A stretch of DNA of 64,000 bases from Vibrio sp. SCSIO 43135 (GTDB lineage: Bacteria > Pseudomonadota > Gammaproteobacteria > Enterobacterales > Vibrionaceae), in NCBI RefSeq assembly GCF_023716665.1, contig NZ_CP071859.1, positions 2,046,001 to 2,110,000 of the forward strand, written 5' to 3'. Numbering within the stretch: the first letter of the stretch is position 1; every line of letters starts with the position of its first letter. A model generated the notes under the pieces. That model saw only the letters and a list, made by a program, of their open reading frames with translations, made no database searches and was not told the DNA's origin. Both the position numbers and the translations under genes were made by a program. Positions 58,078-64,000 of the stretch are shown piece by piece.

Positions 58078-58980
58078 TTATCGGTCTTTAGGGTCAAGCG
58101 CATCGCGCAAGCCATCACCAACGTAGTTGAAGCAGAATAGAGTCACGACCATAAAGGCTGCTGGGAAGGCCAATTGCCAAATAGCAATTTCCATCGTTTG
58201 TGACCCTTCTTGCAGTAGTGCACCCCAACTCGTCATAGGCTCTTGAACACCTAGACCAAGGAATGAAAGGAAGGATTCAGTCAGAATCATGCTTGGGATA
58301 AGCAGCGTTGAGTAAACCGCAACAATACCCAATACGTTTGGAACAATGTGGCGAGTAATGATCTTCCACTTGCTTACACCGCTCACGTGTGCCGCTTCGA
58401 TAAACTCTTTGCTACGTAGGCTCAGCGTTTGGCCACGTACGATACGTGCCATGTCGAGCCAAGCAATGGCACCAATCGCCACGAAGATAAGAATGATGTT
58501 ACGGCCAAAGAAAGTAACCAATACGATAACCAGGAACATGAATGGTACCGCGTAAAGGATTTCCAATACACGCATCATCAAGCGGTCAACTTTACCGCCA
58601 ATAAAACCAGATGTAGCACCGTAGAGCGTACCAATCAGAACGGCTACTAAGGCACCTAGGATACCTACCATTAATGAAATTCGACCGCCAATCAAGGTAC
58701 GAACGTAAAGGTCACGCCCGAGGCTGTCTGTACCAAACCAGTGCTCAGCGCTTGGCCCAACGTGCATCGCATACCAGTCAGTATCGTCGAAGGTGTAAGG
58801 CGCAACCATTGGCAAAAACACAACAGCCAAGGTCATAATGAAAAGGATAAACAAGCTCACCATCGCCGCTTTGTTACGCATGAAGCGAATGCGGGCGTCT
58901 TGCCATAAACTACGACCTTCAATCTCAAGATTTTCTGAGAACTTTTCGATCGCTTCTAGATTCTCTTTTTTCGTTAACAT
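58078..58980 (-). CDS. oppC: Oligopeptide ABC transporter permease OppC
   Basis: Inner-membrane permease, 300 residues, with an N-terminal cytoplasmic tail, one helix, and five helices in the BPD permease domain. The ATPase-contact loop EAAHVSGVSKWKIITRHIVPN is conserved. It lies between oppB and oppD with 15- and 25-bp gaps. Confidence 0.96.
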   Translation of the reverse strand: MLTKKENLEAIEKFSENLEIEGRSLWQDARIRFMRNKAAMVSLFILFIMTLAVVFLPMVAPYTFDDTDWYAMHVGPSAEHWFGTDSLGRDLYVRTLIGGRISLMVGILGALVAVLIGTLYGATSGFIGGKVDRLMMRVLEILYAVPFMFLVIVLVTFFGRNIILIFVAIGAIAWLDMARIVRGQTLSLRSKEFIEAAHVSGVSKWKIITRHIVPNVLGIVAVYSTLLIPSMILTESFLSFLGLGVQEPMTSWGALLQEGSQTMEIAIWQLAFPAAFMVVTLFCFNYVGDGLRDALDPKDR

Positions 58981-58995
58981 AACGATACTTCCCTG

Positions 58996-59916
58996 TTAGT
59001 AACGGATTTTCGGATCAATCAGCGCTAGCAAGATATCAACGACAGCGTTGAAAAGGATGAATAGGAAACCAATTAGAATGGTAATCCCCATTACTAGCGA
59101 ATAGTCACGGTTGAATGCAGCGTTAACGAACAGCTTACCGATACCTGGTAAACCAAAAATTGTTTCGATAACAACAGAGCCGGTAATGATACCTACGAAT
59201 GCAGGGCCCATGTACGACACAACAGGTAGCAACGCAGGTTTCAGCGCATGCTTTAGAATGATGTAACGGTAGCTCAAGCCTTTTGCGCGAGCGGTACGGA
59301 TAAAGTTACTGTTTAGAGTTTCGATCATTGAACCACGCGTGATACGGGCAAAGGTCGCAATGTATAGGAACGACATACCAAGAACCGGTAACACCATGTA
59401 TTCAATTGCACCGCCATTCCAACCACCTGCTGGGAACCACCCCAGGCCGATTGAGAATATGTAGATCAGAACGGGGGAGAAAACAAAGGAGGGCAACACC
59501 ACCCCTATCATGGATGTCGACATCACGGAATAGTCGAGCCACGTATTCTGTTTGAGTGCGGCGAGCGTCCCGACGGCCACACCAACCACAACGGTAAAGA
59601 TGAACGCGTAAAAGCCGACTTTTGCTGACACAGGCAGCGCTTCAGACACTAGCTCATTTACTGTGTAGTCTTTGTATTTGAATGATGGACCAAAATCACC
59701 TTGCAAGATATTGCCTAAGTAGGTGGTGTATTGTTCGAAAAGAGGCTTGTCCAAGCCGTATTTCTCATTGATATTCTGCATTACTTCAGGCGGCAAAGTT
59801 TTTTCAGAAGAAAATGGGTTACCTGGAGCAAAACGCATAAGGAAAAACGAAACGGTTATCAGGACAAGTAAGGTTGGAATTGCTTCCACAATACGAGTAA
59901 AAATTAACTTCAACAT
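58996..59916 (-). CDS. oppB: Oligopeptide ABC transporter permease OppB
   Basis: Inner-membrane permease, 306 residues from the ATG at 59916 (MLKLIFTRIVEAIPTLLVL), which aligns with the E. coli OppB start; an ATG at 59928 is in frame. The coupling loop RTARAKGLSYRYIILKHALK is visible. It follows oppA after a 73-bp gap that holds an intrinsic terminator. Confidence 0.96.
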   Translation of the reverse strand: MLKLIFTRIVEAIPTLLVLITVSFFLMRFAPGNPFSSEKTLPPEVMQNINEKYGLDKPLFEQYTTYLGNILQGDFGPSFKYKDYTVNELVSEALPVSAKVGFYAFIFTVVVGVAVGTLAALKQNTWLDYSVMSTSMIGVVLPSFVFSPVLIYIFSIGLGWFPAGGWNGGAIEYMVLPVLGMSFLYIATFARITRGSMIETLNSNFIRTARAKGLSYRYIILKHALKPALLPVVSYMGPAFVGIITGSVVIETIFGLPGIGKLFVNAAFNRDYSLVMGITILIGFLFILFNAVVDILLALIDPKIRY

Positions 59917-59932
59917 AATGCATCTCACATCT

Positions 59933-59971
59933 AAAAAATAATGCGCCCATAGCGCAAGCTACGGGCGCATT
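59933..59971 (-). terminator. Terminator/attenuator between oppA and oppB
   Basis: A long hairpin, AATGCGCCC / GGGCGCATT with an inner TAGC-GCAA-GCTA stem loop, is followed on the minus strand by ATTTTTTAG. It probably ends part of the transcripts after oppA, so that the binding protein is made in excess of the permease. Confidence 0.8.
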
Positions 59972-59989
59972 GTTATCTACTTCAAACTA

Positions 59990-61630
59990 TTATTTTTGAA
60001 TGATGTACATATCTTTTGAGTAGATATTGTCCTGAGGGTTTTGATCAGGGTAACCACCTAGTTCAGTGCTCACTAGACGAGGCTGAACGTATTGGTAAAT
60101 TGGCGCGATAGGCATGTCTTGCGCAAGCTGAGCTTCAGCAATTGCGTAGTACTTGTTACGCTCGTCTTCCGACTTCGCCACTTTAACCGCGTCGTTCATC
60201 GCTTTGTCGAACACGTCGCTTGAGTATTTCTGATCGTTTGAACCGTTCTCAGTCATAGCAATCGCTAGGAATGTAGATGCTTCGTTGTAGTCCGCACACC
60301 AGCCAGCACGACGAACATCAAAGTTGCCTTGCTTAGAGCTGTCTAGGTACGTTTTCCACTCTTGGTTTTCTAGCTTAACGTTTACGAATCCACCTAGAGA
60401 TTTCTTCCACATAGATTGAACCGCTACTGCGATTTTCTTGTGGTTCTCTGAAGTGTTGTAAAGAAGTGTGAAATCAAGTGGTTTGCCTTGACCAAAGCCC
60501 GCTTCTTCTAGCAGTTCTTTTGCCTTAGCGATACGCTCTTTCTGTGAAAGTGCTGCGTATTCTGGAGTTTCAGGAGCAAAACCTGTGATACCACTGTGAG
60601 TCAGTGCGTAAGCTGGTTTTTGACCTTGGCCAAGAATCGCTTTGGTGATGATGTCGCGGTCGATTGAGTAAGACAGTGCTTTACGTACGCGAACATCGTC
60701 GAATGGAGGACGCTGTGTGTTGAAACCGTAGTAGTAAGTACATAGGTTTGGTGAAACCACAACGTTATCTGCGTAATCTTTCGTTAGACGGCGGAATTGC
60801 TCGTTTGGCACTTCGTAAGTCAGGTGGATTTCACCTGATAGGAAGCGGTTCATTTCCGCGTTTTGGTTTTCGATAGGTAGGAACGTTACTTTGTCGATAA
60901 CTGTGTCTTTGTTATCCCAGTAGTTTTCGTTACGCTCAAGAACGATCTTCTCGTTTACTACCCAATCAGACAGTACGTAAGCACCGTTACCAACAAAGTT
61001 ACCAGGCTTAGTCCAGTTGCTGCCGAATTTCTCAACTGTTGCTTTGTGCACTGGGTACATTGTTGTGTGTGCCATCATCTTAACAAAGTAAGGTAGTGGT
61101 ACTTCTGTTTCTAGAACAAGTGTGTGGTCATCAACCGCTTTAACACCCAACTCACTTACATCTTTCTTACCTGCAATGATGTCTTTCGCGTTCTTCATCT
61201 TGGTGTATTCGATGTACCAAGCGTATGGAGAAGCTGTCGCTGGATCCGCTGCACGCTTGAAGCTGTATTCGAAGTCGTACGCTGTTACAGGATCGCCGTT
61301 AGACCATTTTGCATCTTTACGGATTTTGAAAGTAAATGTTTGGTTGTCTTCTGTAGTCCAAGATTCTGCCGCACCTGGAATCGTGTTACCTGGGCCATCT
61401 TGAATAACTAGGCCTTCCATTAGGTCACGAAGCACGTGTGATTCTGGCACACCTTCTACTTTATGTGGGTCAAGAGACGCAACTTCAGTACCGTTACCAC
61501 GAACGAGTTCTTGAACTTTTGCCAATTGAGTACCAGCTGGAACTTCAGCTGCTAGAGTTGTTGTAGAGGTGGCAGCCACTGCCAAACCAGCCCCTAGAAG
61601 TAGGGCTTGAGTGATTTTATTCTTGTACAT
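59990..61630 (-). CDS. oppA: Oligopeptide-binding protein OppA
   Basis: Periplasmic solute-binding protein, 546 residues. It has a signal peptide (MYKNKITQALLLGAGLAVA..., cleavage after LAA near 28) and the SBP family 5 fold, with ILRDLMEGL-like HVLRDLMEGLV and KWSNGDPVTAYDFEYSF motifs. First gene of the opp operon. Confidence 0.97.
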   Translation of the reverse strand: MYKNKITQALLLGAGLAVAATSTTTLAAEVPAGTQLAKVQELVRGNGTEVASLDPHKVEGVPESHVLRDLMEGLVIQDGPGNTIPGAAESWTTEDNQTFTFKIRKDAKWSNGDPVTAYDFEYSFKRAADPATASPYAWYIEYTKMKNAKDIIAGKKDVSELGVKAVDDHTLVLETEVPLPYFVKMMAHTTMYPVHKATVEKFGSNWTKPGNFVGNGAYVLSDWVVNEKIVLERNENYWDNKDTVIDKVTFLPIENQNAEMNRFLSGEIHLTYEVPNEQFRRLTKDYADNVVVSPNLCTYYYGFNTQRPPFDDVRVRKALSYSIDRDIITKAILGQGQKPAYALTHSGITGFAPETPEYAALSQKERIAKAKELLEEAGFGQGKPLDFTLLYNTSENHKKIAVAVQSMWKKSLGGFVNVKLENQEWKTYLDSSKQGNFDVRRAGWCADYNEASTFLAIAMTENGSNDQKYSSDVFDKAMNDAVKVAKSEDERNKYYAIAEAQLAQDMPIAPIYQYVQPRLVSTELGGYPDQNPQDNIYSKDMYIIQK

Positions 61631-61880
61631 GCATTAAACTCCAAGTTTTATGTTTTGCATCCATGACTTCTCTGCAAGGTCACTAGAACGGACAGTGATT
61701 TAGGTTTTTTTAGCTCAAAAATTAAGCATAAAACTCTAAAACCTTACAAAGATTGCGGCACACATTAGCAATCATCGAAGTAATTTGCCATAAAAACGCG
61801 GCAAAAAATCTTATAATTCTCCGATAACCACTCAAAACCAATCGAATTCACCAACAAAAAGATAAATTATGGTGAAACAA

Positions 61881-61898
61881 TGTAAGAAAGAACTTACA
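61881..61898 (-). promoter_or_regulatory. TyrR-like palindrome upstream of oppA
   Basis: TGTAAG-AAAGAA-CTTACA is a perfect 6-6-6 palindrome, 250 bp upstream of the oppA start. It matches the TyrR box TGTAAA-N6-TTTACA except at the sixth base of each arm. Confidence 0.4.
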
Positions 61899-62350
61899 AG
61901 CTAGCGGTTAGTGCCAAATAATCTAACATGACACACTTTTGCAGCATCTTATGCTAGAAACTGACCAAGAATTTAACATTTACGGCATGACAGGTCTAAT
62001 AATTACTCATGAATGACTTATCGGAGCTGTCAATTTGTGAAGGCAATCACCAACCAATATCATCAAAAATTAGAGTAATTTATCCGCCTAATCGACTGCT
62101 TATTCACATACAACGAGTGAATAATCCATATCAGCATTTAATAGAATACGGCAGCATATCCTACTGGCCTATGCTCACCTATACATATCGACAAAATCGT
62201 CACTGAATGGTTATTTAAACGCTTTTTGCCCGACTCACCTCGATTAACCAACACCGGATAACCGCCAAAACTTGAAGTAGTCACACACTTCTCACAATTA
62301 ATACCTAGTTAATCGACACAGCGCAGTCACTCCCTCTCTGTTCAGCGGAC

Positions 62351-62377
62351 ATAAAAAAGGCTCCTTGAAGGAGCCTT
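62351..62377 (-). terminator. Intrinsic terminator of the DUF1254 gene
   Basis: Stem AAGGCTCC / GGAGCCTT (5-nt loop) is followed on the minus strand by a run of T residues, 17 bp past the stop at 62394. Confidence 0.88.
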
Positions 62378-62393
62378 ACTAACGACTAGTGAT

Positions 62394-63389
62394 TTACTTA
62401 ACCGTCATTTCCGGAGATATCTTTCCATCCATGACTGGCTGACTTACTCCGTAATAGCGCATCGTAAAACTGAAGTCCTGCCCTTTCGTATCAATGTTAT
62501 TCACCGCTTGTTCGCCACAGTTGAATGATACCGTTACTGTCCCATCTGCATTTTTAGACCAAGTATGCGAATTGACATTGGTGACACCCTCAATGAGGTA
62601 GCGTGTATTGTCATAAGCGGTAACTGATGTGAAGTACTTCGATTTTGGATCGTCAAAGGTCGTGGTTAAGCATTTCCCTCCATCAAGCATGACAGAGTTA
62701 GTATATTTGTTTGCCACACCGACTTCCGGCGACGAACCACCCCAACCGTTGGCATTCTCCAAGTTCCATTGATGACGATCGGTAATCTCGTTCGATGTTC
62801 TTGGGAAAGTATATTCGAACACTTCACCCTGTGTTTCTTCGGTGAGGCGTGCCGTCCACTCTTCTACTTTGTCGTAGTCATAGTTCTGGATGGTATAAGA
62901 GCCAAACTTAAATGAGTCATCCTGATAGAGATCTTGTGTTTGACGCGCGACATCCAACCCTTTTTCCATACCCGTTCGGTAAATCAAAAACACGTAATCA
63001 GTTTCTACAGGTAAATCATAACGCCCAGCGCCCACAACATAATGTTGTCCGTGGCCTCCTTCCGTTACCACTTGAACCGCAGAGTAGACCTCCGTTTTTG
63101 GCAAGTCGAACTGAACTCGACCATCAGTAGTTTGAGCCACCACCACTGAGTAGAGAGTGTCATCATTCATTTGAACGGTTGGCGCTTTGTTCCCTCTTGG
63201 TGGCAAGTTGCGCATATGAGTAATTTGTTGGTTGGCTCCAAGCGCTACCCAGTTACGGTAGTTACGCGCTGTTTCAGCATGTGCGTAGTTCTGATCTGTA
63301 ACTTCGATAGTATCAGAAGCCAAAACCGGAGAAGACGACAGCATACTTGTAGAAAGTAGTGAAGCTGCGATTAGTGTCTTTTTTAACAT
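62394..63389 (-). CDS. Secreted DUF1254/DUF1214 family protein
   Basis: Predicted periplasmic protein of 331 residues, function unknown. A signal peptide is clear (MLKKTLIAASLLSTSMLSSS, cleavage near VLA-SD, about 24). The N-terminal part (PTVQMNDDTLYSVVVAQT) is DUF1254-like and the C-terminal half (NGTVTVSFN-type strand and FTMRYYG end) DUF1214-like. Three Cys-free regions and one Cys pair (GKCLTTT, FNCGEQ) are seen. It is the downstream member of a tandem pair with the gene at the window end. Confidence 0.78.
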   Translation of the reverse strand: MLKKTLIAASLLSTSMLSSSPVLASDTIEVTDQNYAHAETARNYRNWVALGANQQITHMRNLPPRGNKAPTVQMNDDTLYSVVVAQTTDGRVQFDLPKTEVYSAVQVVTEGGHGQHYVVGAGRYDLPVETDYVFLIYRTGMEKGLDVARQTQDLYQDDSFKFGSYTIQNYDYDKVEEWTARLTEETQGEVFEYTFPRTSNEITDRHQWNLENANGWGGSSPEVGVANKYTNSVMLDGGKCLTTTFDDPKSKYFTSVTAYDNTRYLIEGVTNVNSHTWSKNADGTVTVSFNCGEQAVNNIDTKGQDFSFTMRYYGVSQPVMDGKISPEMTVK

Positions 63390-63424
63390 GAGATTACCTT
63401 TACGTAGTTAATCTAAATGATGTG

Positions 63425-63458
63425 TAACGTACCACCTGCTGAATTAGGTGATACGTTA
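63425..63458 (-). other. Intercistronic hairpin between the two DUF1254 genes
   Basis: TAACGTA-C-CACCT (63425-63437) pairs with AGGTG-A-TACGTTA (63446-63458): 12 of 13 positions pair, with an 8-nt loop. No T-run follows on the minus strand, so it may stabilise or attenuate the two-gene message. Confidence 0.55.
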
Positions 63459-63475
63459 TTCGTGGACTTTCGCTA

Positions 63476-64000
63476 TTACTTCACTTCTACGAAGTCACTT
63501 GGTTTCCAAGATTTATCGAACCATTCCTGCTTAGGTCCGTATACTCGGAAAATAACGTTGTAGCCTTTGCCGTCAACAGTTTGAACCCAGTTACCTTCAT
63601 GGCCCTCTGGAGCTTCAGGTGCAAAGTGGACAGTGATTGAACCATCTTTATTCTTAACAACGTTTTTGTTCAACCCGTCAAGACCAGCACTTACTTGGTC
63701 TGTGGCAAGCATTGAACGTGTTTGGTTGTCATAAACCATAAACGACCAGAATTTAGTCACAGGTACATTTGCGGGTAGTGTCACCGTGTAATGCTTAGAA
63801 CCATCCAGTAGGTTTTCGTCGATATCACGGGTCGCAAGTAAATAGTCGGAACCCTTGCCAACACTTTTCGTCACCATATCCGGCGTAATCCCTGTTGCCA
63901 TAAAGTGGAACATGGCACGGTCGTCAGCATTAATTACACCACTTGCATCTTTGAATTCATGCCCATTGATGAGTGGAGTAAACCAATGACGATCATCATA
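63476..64000 (-). CDS. DUF1254/DUF1214 family protein, C-terminal part, cut by window end
   Basis: The frame is open from the stop at 63476 to the last base of the window, giving at least 174 residues; an internal ATG at 63913 is unlikely to be the start because conserved-looking sequence (RHWFTPLINGHEFKDASG) precedes it. The C-terminal half is DUF1214-like: KFWSFMVYDNQTRSML, a DGSITVHFAPEAP strand and FRVYGPKQEW near the end. It is upstream of, and probably co-transcribed with, the related gene at 62394-63389. Function unknown. Confidence 0.8.
   Translation of the reverse strand, partial: YDDRHWFTPLINGHEFKDASGVINADDRAMFHFMATGITPDMVTKSVGKGSDYLLATRDIDENLLDGSKHYTVTLPANVPVTKFWSFMVYDNQTRSMLATDQVSAGLDGLNKNVVKNKDGSITVHFAPEAPEGHEGNWVQTVDGKGYNVIFRVYGPKQEWFDKSWKPSDFVEVK

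Larger units (their letters stand above)
61631..62393. other. Long non-coding gap upstream of oppA
   Basis: This 763-bp gap has no convincing gene. It must hold the oppA promoter and a probable long leader; opp leaders are common targets of the GcvB small RNA in enterobacteria, but no pairing site was identified here. A minus-strand TATAAG (near 61810) could be a -10. The 5' end of the divergent side is the terminator of the DUF1254 gene. A 6-6-6 palindrome is listed separately. Confidence 0.5.

Noticed and set aside
61680..61698. TCACT-N9-AGTGA repeat near the oppA start
   Set aside because: Arms of five bases are too short to be convincing, and no regulator matches.
61784..61805. TTTGCC-N10-GGCAAA inverted repeat in the oppA leader
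   Set aside because: Six-base arms with a ten-base spacer are expected by chance in a 763-bp AT-rich region.
62009..62206. 65-codon plus-strand frame upstream of oppA
   Set aside because: No ribosome-binding site, no family resemblance, and low-complexity AT-rich surroundings make it a chance frame.

Overview
The window looks like a stretch of a Vibrio chromosome (a gammaproteobacterium, family Vibrionaceae). The evidence is the CsiV homologue, a FadR with the roughly 40-residue insertion seen in vibrios, a PilZ gene just upstream of mfd, a fadR/nhaB/dsbB/ftsK/lrp/ald gene order, and moderate G+C with very frequent Leu CTA codons in the highly expressed pflB, ackA and pta. No tRNA, rRNA, CRISPR array, insertion sequence or prophage gene was seen. 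The window is nearly all core genome, densely packed, with many clean intrinsic terminators.

Layout. 1-7.7 kb: end of a membrane protein, pyruvate formate-lyase (pflB) and its activase (pflA), with an LpxR-like lipid A deacylase and a chemoreceptor between them, then a CbiM-like membrane protein. 7.8-14.4 kb: yfbU, an OmpV/MipA porin-like protein and the stress module prkA-yeaH-spoVR. 14.5-24.3 kb: envelope biogenesis, with a comEC-msbA-lpxK-ycaR-kdsB operon (lipid A/KDO and export) and lolC-lolD-lolE (lipoprotein sorting). 24.5-29.4 kb: PilZ protein, mfd and csiV. 30-36.4 kb: ndh, ycfP, and a hinT/lipoprotein/ycfL/lpoB/thiK-like cluster that activates peptidoglycan synthesis. 36.6-40 kb: a second chemoreceptor and an orphan DUF1887 CARF-nuclease gene. 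40-49.4 kb: fadR, nhaB, dsbB, ftsK, lrp, ald, yfbV. 49.7-53.2 kb: ackA-pta. 53.3-61.6 kb: glutathionyl-hydroquinone reductase, a YjiH-family membrane protein and the oligopeptide transporter oppABCDF. 62.4-64 kb: two tandem DUF1254/DUF1214 periplasmic proteins, the second cut by the window end.

How the parts work together. PflB/PflA, AckA/Pta and NDH-2 (with a good FNR box just downstream of its promoter) form the fermentative versus respiratory carbon branch. Lol, MsbA, LpxK, KdsB, LpoB, CsiV and the LpxR-like protein build and remodel the envelope. Lrp sits divergent to ald, and a tandem ArgR operator precedes the YjiH-family gene, so several nitrogen and amino-acid functions (ald, the YjiH transporter candidate, opp) cluster in the second half.

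The most interesting items are: (1) the DUF1887 protein at 38789-39949, which has the Can2/Card1 layout (CARF, winged helix, PD-(D/E)xK nuclease) but no CRISPR locus nearby and a changed ligand-pocket motif; (2) a near-consensus pair of ARG boxes with the canonical 3-bp spacing upstream of the YjiH-family gene; (3) an FNR box placed to block the ndh promoter. All functional calls rest on reading the sequence and remembered family knowledge; no database search was run.
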